Part shown: positions 10,758 through 22,505 of the stretch, piece by piece
How positions within the stretch are numbered: position 1 is the stretch's first letter
Layout: the number at the start of each line of letters is the position of its first letter
Assembly (NCBI GenBank): GCA_910591455.2
Contig: OU342826.1
Coordinates: 6,709,903 to 6,773,902 of the forward strand
Reading direction: 5' to 3'
Length of the DNA: 64,000 nucleotides
From: Pholis gunnellus
Taxonomy: Eukaryota; Chordata; Actinopteri; Perciformes; Pholidae
Notes under the pieces: generated by a model
Database searches by the model: none
The model's input: only the letters and a program-made list of their open reading frames with translations
What the model was told of the DNA's origin: nothing
Translations under genes and position numbers: made by a program

Positions 10758-13700
10758 TCAGACTCGTCTTTCTGTATTAACAGGGGGCCGCTCCTCCCGT
10801 GCCCATCGGATCAGGTAGCTGCTGGCCATCTGCAGGTTCCACTGGTATTTGGAGAGGATCTTCAGACAGTCTTCTCTGGAGCAGAGGCTCAGCAAGTACA
10901 GCTGCTCCAACTGAAAAAAGGCAAAATACAAACATTTTGAGATACGTATATCCATTAACACCTCAAGCATTCATGGAGAACAAGACAGGCAAAGAAAGAT
11001 GGTTTGTTTGCTTTCTGAGGGCTGAAACATTCAGGTAAGTTGCACCTCTGTGCAGGTGTTTCCATCAGCATTCAAATGCAAAGCACCTGCTGTGAAATCA
11101 TTGTTGAGGGTATGTCCTGGAGTGCAACATGCTTCGGTTTTTAATTGCAAGTTGCTACAAAATCACATGTTCAAAATGTCAAAAATATGAATGTCAAATT
11201 CCGTATTTATAATTGATTAAAGTCACACTTGAAAAGACGCAGACACTTTAGTATACATAAGGTTAGTCTACATTAAAGGTGAGCATCCAATTCCAACTTG
11301 GTGACACATTGTAGATTTGCTCTATTTATCTAAATTAAATACACTTTCACAAAACTAAACGTCGTCATTTCATGGTCTGACCTTGAGTTGTTGTTCAGCT
11401 CGCACTGGGTTCCAGTCATTACGTTGAAGTGCAGTGTGAACCTCTTCAATAGTCACCCCATGAACCACCGCCATGATCTGAGCAAAGCAGAGCAACAACG
11501 CTTGTACTTGTAATCCATTTGAACAACTTTTTACACGCCAAAAGATTATAAATCAGTCGCGTTACCTGTGTGGTGAGATTTTCTCTTGTGTTCTGTGCAT
11601 AAGCCTTATCTCGATCTCTGACTCGCTCCCTCTCTCGATCTCTCTCTCTGTTGTCCGTGAACTCAACCAGCAGCGGGATTGAGCGTGCCATGTGGGTCAT
11701 TTTAGTCAGGTTGGAGCCTCCGATGCCCGGCTGAGGTGGGTAACGCGGCTGAGGCTGAGGCTGCGCCTGCGACGGAGGGGGCTGGACCAACTGTGGAGGC
11801 CAGGTGCCTGGGACCGGGTGGATCGCTGGCCTCCTCTGGGTTTTCAGGTTCAAGCGTTTCAGGTTGGGGGGCGGCGGCCGGGGAGGCGGCGTGACACTGG
11901 CCTCGCTGAACCGCCGCGGGTCCTTCTGCATCAGCACACTGTGAGCTGCCATCACAGGGGGCATGAGTCTGCCTTGCTGATCCACTCTGAGCTCCCCTAC
12001 TGTGTGAGACCTGGGCCGATGTCCGTTCAAAACTGACTCAAGGCTCTGAGACAAACCTGAAGACACAGGAAGGCCTTTTTGATGAACAATTCAACATTAA
12101 TCATAAAGAGGTAGCAAGGGATCCGAGTTCAGACTGTACGCGGGCATGCTGGGAGCCGGATAAGTGATTGTCTACTTTAATGCAGCCTGACCAGGAAAAT
12201 ACAACATCAAGGATATGTTAAGTACAAGAATTTAATATTCAAAATTCCAGATGATATCTAGTCATATCATGACGTTGATCCTGATACAAAGTACATCTCA
12301 CAGCTTAGCTCGCTACAGTCTGCGGTTGCTTTTATTTTTAGTTGCCTACCTGCCATTTCCTGCAGATTGGAGCCCTCCTTCTCCCTGGCAGGGCCCGTCC
12401 TCCAGCTGCCACCGCTGCACAGATCACAACAGTAAACACATTAGCTTGACAGCCTCGGCTCACAAACTATATTCTCTGACAGCAGGTGAAAGTTCAGTGC
12501 TGCACTGTTGTTGAGATGGAAGTTTATATGGTTTTCTACCTGATATAGGCAGAATAAAAAAAAAAATGGGAAATGTAATTTGAAAAATCACAACTAGCAC
12601 ATCTTTTTCTTTGTTTTGTAGTATTCTGAATACCCCATGAGCAGAACAGCTGCAAAGGCTACAAGGCAATAAAAGTGACACCCACCCACCCTAAAACCCT
12701 GTTTTATTTGAGCCAGTGTGAGAGCCTGACTGCTTTACTGCTTCAAATTTATGTCAGTCAGTGAACTTTTCTTCCTGAGTCATTTTACTGCCATGCCAGT
12801 TTTTATCTCATGCTTATTTTTATCCCTGCAGACTGACCAAACCACAAGGTACTTTCAGTTCAGCCTAGATGGAGTCTGACAGCACACAATGTTGTGCTTT
12901 AAAAAAACAGCGACGGCTAATGTGAGGTTTTGTTGTCCTTCCGAAGCAACAAAAAAAAAAAAAAAGAGCTTCCCTAAATTAACATCTTTGTAGAAGAAGC
13001 AAACACAGCAAACAGCCAAAGTAAGATGGAGAGAAATGAATGCATGGTGTCACTGACCCGTCCAGCTTATCAGGTGCTCCCCAGCAGCGTTCAGGTTTGA
13101 TATCTCCGTGCCCCGCGTGGTGCATGCTGCCATTCAGCGGGGTTGAGATGTAAGGGATGGCAACAACCGGGTTGGGCCCGGGGTTGCCTGCAGTGGCAAC
13201 GACGGCAGCAGGAGGGAGTGACAGCGCAATGAAGCTCGCGGGGAACCAGCCGACTGCCAGCGTCTTCTGGTTCTGGCCTCTCCACTCACTCAGCTCCGGA
13301 CTGCACGGAGAGAGAAAAAAAGTCAATTAGAAACTAAATAGCTGTATTTGTTTAAAGTGAGACTACTGGGATGTAACTTTGGCACAAGTAGGGAAGGTCA
13401 GCGAATTAGCCACCATATGGTCCTGGTCAGACCAGACCAATGAGTCTGTAGTAGCAAAACGAAAAAAAAAGACGACAAATGTTATTTAGTCTCGCTTTAA
13501 AAAGAGAAATAAGTCAAACGTTTGCTAAAGAAGACCGTGAGATGCGGCTCTGAAAAGCTAGTAAGTGGACCTTTAAGCTTAGTTTACACATACAGTTCCC
13601 AAAGGTCAAGAATAAACTTAATGCTAAAAACAAACAATGTTGTGATTAGTTTTATTAATAAAATACAAAATATAAATGAATGAGTCTGTACCACAGTACT

Positions 13701-16700
13701 GTAGGACTTTCAGTGTGTGCATTTTATAACACCAATATCATTTACTCACTGTAAATTATGTAGTCTTACACCACATTATTGAGTCAGTTTTAATGATATT
13801 TAATGAGTTGCAGAGTGCACGTAACACTTTGTGACTTAGATTTAAGTGAGGGGTTTCAATGCACGACTTATTTTAATGGCCTGTTGAGGCTAATTCACAA
13901 GGAAGAAACTATTCTAAGTTGAGTTTACTGGATGTAGGTTTCTGTCGCTTGAAACGCTTCTGAATGAAAAAAGCTGCAAACAGTGAGACAGTGTGTCATA
14001 GCTGATAGACTTGTTCAATCAAACAAAGCGAGTTTGCGTTCAAGGACTCCATGAGATGAGGGCTGGAATGCGGTTTTGAGAGGCTGATTTAAACCCCTGT
14101 TTTGTCTTAACAAAGGCTCATTGTGCTGTTCAAAGTATATCCTTTACTCTTTTAGTCCCCACCCTCCTTTCTCTCACCCACCCATGGTCTATGACGGTCA
14201 CAAGGTCGTTGGCCACAAGTGCAAGTTTTCTGGGTTCAGCAAAGTCTCTTGTTGCGTGCACCTCCATTGGTTTAGCCTGAAAAGGCAGACAGAGGTGAGG
14301 AAAAATAAAACAAAGATCTACTGAAAAATCATGCACTTCCAGCTGCATTTTGAGTAACATATTCTTCATCCCCAGGGACGTTACAAGCTTCACATTGAGC
14401 TGCAGACCTCTGCCACCAATTTCATGAGCTGGACGAAGCTCGGCCTGTCCGTGGGATTGCAGGCCCAGCACTTCCTCATAACGGCGTACAGTTCTTTGGG
14501 GCAATCCGGCGGCTGCTCCAGGCGCTCGCCCTCCCTCTCCACACGCCACAGAATCTGGATCGGAGAGAGCGAATGCCACGGACACAGACTCTTGAGTCAC
14601 AGAGCATATCACAAAATCAAATGGCATCAGGGCGGGGACACACATTCCAAACACGAAGACAAACACGCCGACTGGCATACAAACACCAAAAAGCACAACG
14701 TGAACGTTCGCATTGGAGCTGGCATGCTTGTACCTGTCTGCCTGACAGGCCGAACCAGGGCTCTTCACAGAAGCTGAACATCTCCCACATGGTGACACCG
14801 AACATCCACACATCTGAGGAGTGGGAGAAGGTGCCGACACGAAGACTCTCTGGAGCGCACCTGCAAGAAAAACAGGCGGACGGACGGAATTAGTGAGAAT
14901 CCTCAATATTATTTCCTCCTCCACCCCCCATTTTCCCCAACAATCCTCACCATGCAAACGGGATCCTTTTGTGTGCCGTCATCACGTAGTGATCCATATC
15001 TTCGCTCAGGCCTCTCATCAGGCCAAAGTCCCCGATCTTTGCCATCTCCCTGGACGACAGCAGGACGTTTCTCGCAGCCAAGTCTCTGTGGATGAATCTC
15101 CTCGTCTCCAGGTAGTCCATACCCGCCGCGATCTGGGACGCGAAGAGCCAGAGGCGCATCAGCGGGTACTCGTACTGACGCGAGCGCAGGATGTCGTACA
15201 TTGAGCCCAAGGGAGCCAGCTCTGTTACCTAGAGGAACGGAAAATAGGGCATTGTGTATTCAAGCTCCTGAACACACCTTAGTTTCAATGAATCCATATT
15301 TTATCTCCACGTTTAAACGTCTTACCATCTTGAGGGGCTGTGTGAGCACCACGCCGTAAAGTCGGATGATGTTGGGGTGGTCCAGTGACTGCATGGTGGT
15401 CACCTCTTGGAGGAAGTCTGTCAGCGTGTCCGTCTGCCGGGACATGCTGCTCCTCAGTGACTTTACTGCTACTGGCAACTGAGAGCAGTGAAAAGAGAAA
15501 GGCTCAATCCCAATCCTGCCTCTAAACCCCCAGCATCTGTTTTTTCACATAGCGACGACGCCATGTTGAGAATCCCAAACCCTTTCCTTGATGAGTGGTG
15601 GCTAGTAGAGGAAAGTTGTGATGTGAATTTGCACATGACTTTATTAAACCTACAAGAAGTGTTGACTGTTTCTCCTTTTAGGTCTCCGCCAACTCTTCAG
15701 GTAAATCTCTGGCTTTTTATCTGCTAAACGCTCCACTGTGTTCACCAGCTGGTCGCTAACTGTGTCCGTTTGAAAAAGAAATTCTACAAATCTGTCCCTT
15801 ACCACTCTGCCGGTGGGCGTGTGCCACTCTCCCCTCTTCACCACCCCAAAGGACCCAGAGCCCAGCTTCTCTCCCAGGATCAGCTCGCTGTCCTGGATCA
15901 GACTTGGAAGAGCCCGGCTACCGCCCTCCTGACCCTGAGCCGGGCCGCCTCCGCTCCACTGCTCCCCTCCATCCCGATCACGACCACTGCCCACCTATGT
16001 GCATCAATGAATGAATAAAAGTTGTTACTGATTTCATTTAGCTCTCACACAACAGGCATGAACTTTACAACAACTTTGACATACTACATGTGTCAGACCT
16101 TGGGCATCATTGACCGTGCTCGGGAATTCGTCTTGTAGCGTTTCAGAGCATCCCATAATCTTCTTTGTGCTGGCAGGAGCGAAAAAAAGAATGTGATTAC
16201 ATCCAACATGACAAATCTGATTTCAAAACAGCCTTTAGATATAAAGTAAATAGTAGTGTTTTATATAAATGTATTAAACAACAATTTCCACTCTAACAAA
16301 TGGTGTTCGTGAACGGAATTCCTTTCACGGTTTGTGGTGTAACCTCATAAAAACAACTGATATGCATATTCAATTAATCAACAGAAAATGAATTTGACAA
16401 CAAAGATGTAACCTTGAGCTCTGGACATTTCTGATGGATGATTTTCACTAATTTCTGTCATTTTATAGACTAAAAAAATGATAATAACATTTGTAAAAAT
16501 GAATCAACAAATAAATTGGTCAAGAAAATAATAATTTGTTGCTGCTCTACTTCATATTAAAGTTGAAAAGAGGCAGGACGGGAATTGAAGTAAGTGGACG
16601 TTGTGGTATGATTGTATTTTGTCCAACATTATTTTTTGGACCACTAATCCATAAATACTGTAAAGCCAAAGAACAAAGACAAACACTCTGGGTAAACAGA

Positions 16701-17007
16701 AAACAATGCTTTTGTACAAGAAGCAAATCAAACTCTAGTTCTTCGTCTTGAACCAACCATCAGTTACTGAGCTTGTCCGATAAGACAGACACTGTATTGA
16801 TTTGTACCCGGCGAGGATGACCAAAAGGAGACGATCTGGCTCACCGGGTTTGCTGATCCCTATTTGCTCCAGGTCGGACTCCTTGACGTAGTTGAAGTGC
16901 TCAGCGCGGGAGATGTTGAGGCCATCTCTGACGCGCAGGTAGAACTTCTCCAGCTGGACCTCGGCCAGGAGATGGTACAGCCACTGAGTGTCCTGGTCCA
17001 TCAGCAT
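10758..17007 (-). CDS. tnk1: Non-receptor tyrosine kinase TNK1 (ACK family)
   Basis: Coding exons (minus order): 17007-16845, 16169-16099, 15994-15803, 15478-15326, 15228-14951, 14860-14734, 14554-14408, 14276-14182, 13300-13058, 12414-12350, 12056-11566, 11477-11382, 10910-10758; all GT-AG and in phase, 757 aa. Domains: N-terminal SAM-like ~1-70; kinase with glycine loop GSGSFG 123-128, VAVK lysine K148, HRD 240-242, DFG 260-262, activation-loop Tyr ~274, APE 288-290; SH3 ~380-445; proline-rich linker; C-terminal UBA region from ~676. All catalytic residues are present, so an active cytosolic kinase is expected. I chose ATG 17007 (MLMDQDTQWL) because the residues after it align with the mammalian start; the preceding codon is GTG. 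The domain order without a CRIB-like region, and the plscr3 neighbour, favour tnk1 over tnk2. Confidence 0.93.
16357..16545 (-). repeat. Dispersed repeat fragment in tnk1 intron 1
   Basis: The segment has ATTCAATTAATCAACAGAAAAT, a TCATTTTATAGAC block and a GAAAATAATAATTTGTTGCTGC end. These correspond in order to parts of the segment at 27633-27820 (AATTAGTTGATCGACAGAAT, ACCAAACAAT, GAAAATAATATTCACTTGCTG). The pair looks like diverged copies of one teleost dispersed repeat; the class is not determined. Confidence 0.45.
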
Positions 17008-18865
17008 CACCCGGCTGACCTGCCTTGAGGGTCAAAGGGTCACACAACAGCTGTGAGACATTTTGTGTATTTAGTGTTCTGCTTTACATCTAAATTCCCG
17101 ACATTAAATCTTGTTAAAACGTCACGACAAGAACAGAAATTGAGCGCTCAATCGCGTTTTACAACCTAAAAGACACAAATACGAACCAGTGCTCTATCTG
17201 GGTCTTCCTCATCTCATTAAACAGATTATTTAATGGTAACTTTGCTCCCACTTGGGCCTTGTTATTAGGTCACCAAGGAGACCTGACAAAAAGCCCTTGG
17301 TGTGGATTGTTCTGCTTTTATCTGTGTGACAACTTTTAAGAGGGAATCTCTTACTGGCAAAGTATTTGATTTGCAAAGTATTTGATTTGCTGATCACATT
17401 TACTATCCTGCATCTTTTTATAACCAGCAGAACGTGAAAGTAGTGTCATTTGAAGGCAGTTCTCTAGCCGACAGAGTCAAATCACACAAGGAAGAGGAAC
17501 AGACATAAAAGATCCTCAGAAGCGTGAACAAGTGGATTCAGTATCAGTGAATCACAGTGAGTGACTGTTCTCACTGCGTTGTGATTCATGTTGAACCCCA
17601 GAGGCAACAATCCTGCAGGGAACGTGAAAAACAGAGCGCTGGAAACCTAACCTGCGAGTGGTTTCGGGGCACCAGTCGAACTGGATCCTGTTCACAAAAT
17701 ACTTATGCAACTGCTGAAGTTGTGCTGTGTGTTGACAGCAGTATGACAGCTCCTGAACGGCTGATTGGAGCTTGATTTTCTCTTTAAACCTTAACTATCT
17801 TTTTATTTGCGTTTGTGTCTAGAGTCAGAGGCGCAATAATCAGGATGATAAAGTTTTCTTAACTTCCTTATTGCTTAAAAAAACAAAAAGTTAAAACACA
17901 GCGAGTTCTTCTTTGGTTCACTGTTATTGTTACTAGATGGTTGTGCAGTCAATAAATACCTCTGCTTATCAGCCCAGCAGGTATGAGTCAGGGAAGAACT
18001 TCTACATTCCCCTCTTCAGCTACCATGGGAAAAATTAACATCGACGCTAAACTAGCAGAGCCACAATGCCAGCATTCACACGGCTCTTTCTCGCAGCCAA
18101 CCGATGCCTCAAAAACCAGAAAAGTGCAAAAGGGCACTAGCCTGGGCTTGCATTAATTTCCAGGGACAACACCCAATTATTTTTGCATCCAACTTGAATG
18201 AACACGAGGCAAATTGTCTGCAGGTCTCACTCGACTCCAAAAGGAAAAGATGCACATTGGTCAACAAAGAGAGACCTCTGTGATCATTCTCTTTATGTAC
18301 AGAGTGATCAATGTTTAACCTGTCCAGCTACTGAAAACCCCTCTCAGCCTAAAGGCATGTGTTAAATGTGCAACTATTTAGTTAATAGCTTTATACGGCT
18401 GAACAGTAACTAGTTGAACTGGCCTTTTATCTCACAGGGCATAATCTGCAACTTCAAATGGCCAACAGCGTTGTTTATCCAGCACAACAGCACTTCTGTT
18501 GTAGAGCATTTGTTTACGCTGGTGACACACGCTGCCTCTGGCCAGAAGAAAGCAAGAATAACCTCTCATCCATCAATGACAGAGCAGCTCCAACTAAGCT
18601 TTATTAGAAGAAGAAAAAAGACACCGCTTTAATATTAGATCACACTATTATTCTGATCTGATCAAGAGAAGTGAAGACCGTGCCTTTAATAAATGACACC
18701 TAGAAGCTGTGTGTGCGTTTTTGTGCAGACTGTGTTATTGGATTATTGTCAGTGATGGATTACTGTGTAAGTAGGATTTTCATGTTGTAGCTGGCAGATG
18801 TGATTAATGATGGTAGGTTGATCCATAACAATGCAACCGATTTTATTAAGCTGTCACATTAATGT

Positions 18866-18975
18866 AGAAAGTAAAAAGTACATTTCCCTCTGATATGTAG
18901 TTAAGTAGAATAAAGTAGTGTGCAATTTAACCTCAAGTGAAGTACCATCAAATTATAATTAAGTACATTAGCCAA
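18866..18975 (+). repeat. Dispersed repeat fragment (AGTAAAAAGTACATTTCCCTC type)
   Basis: The segment reads GTAAAAAGTACATTTCCCTC, then GTAGAATAAAGTAGTG, then AAGTGAAGTACCATCAAATT and TAAGTAC. I recognise this order from a repeat common in teleost genomes; only one copy is in this window, so the call rests on memory rather than on internal comparison. Confidence 0.45.
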
Positions 18976-19256
18976 CTTTAGTAGATTCCTAATTCTTTGA
19001 TTCCCTTCACTTGTAAATACACACAATAGCTTCATTTGGGATAACTTCGATTAATAATTCATTCTCAACTCATCTCTAAAAGGACCGTTGATATAAAAAG
19101 GCCTTTATGTCGATGCTTTTAGAAATACATTTGCTCATTTTTTCACTAAGAACTCTTTGAAACCCGATATGTTCATAAACTTTCTGACTTTTCTTTCCCC
19201 ACATCTATAAACCCGTTCACAGAGAGATACAAACCGATGCAACATTTTAAACTTAC

Positions 19257-19390
19257 CGTCAATCAAAAATAATAAAAAGTAATCCGGTTGTTGACGGCTA
19301 TATTTCGTAATCGAACACGCCCCGAGACAATTGATCCATGTTTGCATTGAAACCTCCGGTAAAGTAGACGGAGGACTTTTTCCACAAATC
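19257..19390 (-). promoter_or_regulatory. Candidate non-coding first exon / promoter of tnk1
   Basis: On the minus strand a strong donor, GACG|GTAAGTTT, ends a block at 19257. The tnk1 coding start exon is preceded by an acceptor-like CAAGGCAG about 15-20 bases upstream of its ATG, so an upstream non-coding exon is expected. The upper limit is a guess. An RNA read crossing from 19257 to about 17020 would settle it. Confidence 0.35.
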
Positions 19391-22300
19391 ACAGCTCTTC
19401 TTTGAATCCTAAACCACCTTCAAATAATTCACAATCTGATCGATTCAGTCAGCTTATCTCACAGATGTTTTGTTTTTTTACATTACATGTTTCTATGACT
19501 CTGGGTTCTACCTGCGTCTGTTCCGCTTCTTTCTCCGCCTCTTTCCAGTCTCCCTCCTGACCACACCTCTTCCTGGCTTTTCATACCTGAACTTTCAGCA
19601 CAAGCACAAACCTCCAGACAACATGAAAGCACCTGCACAGGTAATAACGTTAATGACACAAGTCATTAGCACAGAGCAACAATGTAGGTCACCTTCGCCA
19701 TACACGTGTGGCAATGTGGTTTAACCTGACAGTGAAGGAAAACACACATTGTTTGCATATTTTTCTAATTTCACACAGGATAGAATCAAGTGTATTTAAG
19801 TTATAGTTAATAAATTGCCTGTTTTTTTAGAACACAAAATGTACCAAATTCAAATAAATGCTAGGTTTCTCTATGCAACACACACACACACAACACACAC
19901 TGTAGTGTCAGGCCTACCTAATAAAGTTTGCTTTAATCTTAATATTGGTGGCAACAAGTGTATAGCCTGATGTTTCGTCTTTGTTTGAAACTTTTTTTCC
20001 TCGTTAATTCAACTTTTTGATCACTGTGCAGGCTTTTTGCGATGCTGAATTGATATTGTTTTACCCCGTACATCAACGAGTAAGCTCCTCAGTAAGATGC
20101 AATCAAATTCAACACACCCACAACGTCAGTATCTAAAATGACCATAAAGTTTAATCGACTCATCTGTAAAACTGTTTCACCATAAAGTGAACATTGACCT
20201 CCATGAGGATTCACTGCAGGCCCGCTGCATTGGACTCCATTAGTTTTAGCGAGGAGCATATGCCTAATGAAAAGGGAATTTGAATAAAAACAAGTTAATT
20301 ATCTGGTTACTTCACAGCTTAATTTGTTATGATGTGTTGTGTTGTTTCCATTAATTGATCAGAAGTCATCAACTTATTTTTAACCGGCACTATGACTAAC
20401 CACGAGTTAGTAAAATGTCCAATTAGTCATGTTGAAGCTAAACATGATTAATTATCTCGATTGGCCGTGGTTCATTTTGTTGTTAGGACTCAACAGAAAC
20501 TTGCCGTGAGTCAAATGAAGAAACTCAAATGTTTTTTTTTCTCTCCCACCTGCTGCTGCCAAGCAAGTTTGACAGGATTTTTCAAGCCTCCCACATGGCT
20601 GTTAATTTGAATAAAAACCAGGCAGCGCTGTGGACAACCTGCCTGCACTTTGCACTTCATGGTACATTATCTCCCCTCGTCGCTCCTCCCTGTTTGCCTT
20701 CCTGAATTACTCGAAACACACAAAAGGTCTCCGCCATTCAAAGGACCCTGCAAACAGGAGCTTTACGCCTCTTTCAGTCACTTCCAACGGAACTAGATTA
20801 AGACACAGATGAAAGGTTGCTTAATGATTGAGAGTGAGCTATTGCAGGAATACATTTGGGTTTTCAATGAGTAGTTTACAGAAGTTTTTTTTCATAATGA
20901 TTCAACCAGGAGCTTAACACATAATACAAATAAAGACAAACACAAAAAATGACTAGGGGATGAAAAATCAAACCAAACAGGTATTTAGATAAAAACCTGT
21001 CATTTCCAGGATTCAATGAGTCAACAAGTAGTGTGTGGGCCGGATGTTTACACTCCTTCTGCTGTCTTAAATCTCTGAGGCTGAAGTTCCTCAGTGTCAG
21101 CTTACAGTGGGGGAAGCTCTCCATGTCTTGTTTCTTGTTTCTGAGAAAAAAGGCTAGAGGTGAGGGGACGTAACCCATGAATCACTGCTGGAAACATTCA
21201 GTATTAGTTGTTTGAATTGAGCATAGTGAAATATGATAGTGTGAACAGTTTTCTTGCCCATAGGTTTATATGTATGATATAGATACAGTATGAAACAACG
21301 CTGTCAAAGAAATGAGATACATTACGTATGAAAGAGGGACAAAGAGGGAACAATTATCAGGCAAGTTGATTCATCTGGTTGCATTATTTGCCAAAAAGGT
21401 CAGGAGTCACGTATCACGGAATCTGAAAGGAGATAATGTGGGTTTAATATTAACATAAAAGTTTATACTAAGAATGATGTGGATTTAAAGGAGAGGAGTT
21501 AACCCTTTAGACTTCACTGGTGAGTGTATCATTAAAGGCACATGGTGTGCAGCAAAATACACACAAAACATTATTCTAAATTCTGGTGGAGATCAAATAT
21601 GTCAGACTGAATTTTCTTGAAATCTGTATGAAATTAATAATGCACAGGCATCAAAATATGCAAACTTGTATGGGATTATGCAGCTATTAAAAACAAAATA
21701 ACTGAAAATGTTTATAGGCTAGAATAAATGACTGATCTCCTGAAGGGAAGTACAAGGGTAAGAATAAACAGGACTCAGATACGTAAAAAAATATCTTCAA
21801 CTTTAAAAATGAAGGTACAAAGCTATACAAAGCCTGTAGATTAATGCAACAAATGTAGTGCATGCAAAACCAATAGTACACTTTCCAGATCAAAGTGATA
21901 TAGTAGATATACATTAGGTACATGCTTTTATACATTTTCATTTGTGTTTCATATTTATGTATACGAGGTATTAATCATGCATAATGTACAAATAATGTGA
22001 AATAATGTATAGGGGATGTTCCTAAACCTGAATTTACATGAGCGATGCTGCATCCTAAAAAAAAGTAATGATAATCATGATCACAATAGTAATAACCAGG
22101 TAATTTTTGTGGAATTGGTTTGTAAATTTGTTGAAAAAACAGTAAAGATTAGTCATAAAAAAATCTGTTCTTTTCTCAAAGGATCACTATTTTCACATAT
22201 TGGCTGCTGATTAAATGCAGACAGAGAAACATCGCCCTCTACTGTATACAAACCGACACTAGTCGCCTGTGGAAACGTCATCATATGGCGACAACATTTT

Positions 22301-22446
22301 CTTTCTTTTCTTTATATTTTCATCGGCTAATGTTGACAATAAAGCTTCACATTTGTGTATTGTATAAGTCGGTAAATTCTAAGAATTAATTTCGCTAGTT
22401 AAAGTACTAGTTTTCTATAATATAAAATATATAAAGTAAAAATAAA

Positions 22447-22454
22447 CCGGAAGT
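22447..22454 (+). promoter_or_regulatory. ETS-type site at trmt44 promoter
   Basis: CCGGAAGT lies about 50 bases upstream of the trmt44 start codon. This is the GABPA/ETS consensus, common just upstream of or at the start site of housekeeping genes, which suits a tRNA-modification enzyme. No TATA box is evident nearby. Function is inferred from motif and position only. Confidence 0.5.
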
Positions 22455-22505
22455 CCACTCTCCGTTTGTAAACACATGGCTTGTAGTCGTGCCTGATGCT
22501 CAATT

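Larger units (their letters stand above)
17008..22446. other. tnk1-trmt44 divergent intergenic region
   Basis: This 5.4-kb interval holds the 5' ends of two divergent genes and no supported coding frame. Contents: a possible tnk1 non-coding first exon (19257 to ~19390), a dispersed-repeat fragment at 18866-18975, a short CA microsatellite near 19881-19900, and a CTCF-like word near 22231-22245. The rest is AT-rich unique-looking sequence. It also marks the junction between two synteny blocks that are separate in human. Confidence 0.6.

Noticed and set aside
11692..12036. 114-aa plus-strand frame over tnk1 exon 11
   Set aside because: It is Arg-rich low-complexity sequence produced by reading the proline-rich tnk1 linker backwards.
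10758..17007. Assignment of the kinase as tnk2 (ACK1)
   Set aside because: The protein is much shorter than ACK1, I see no CRIB-like segment after the SH3, and plscr3 is adjacent as for human TNK1.
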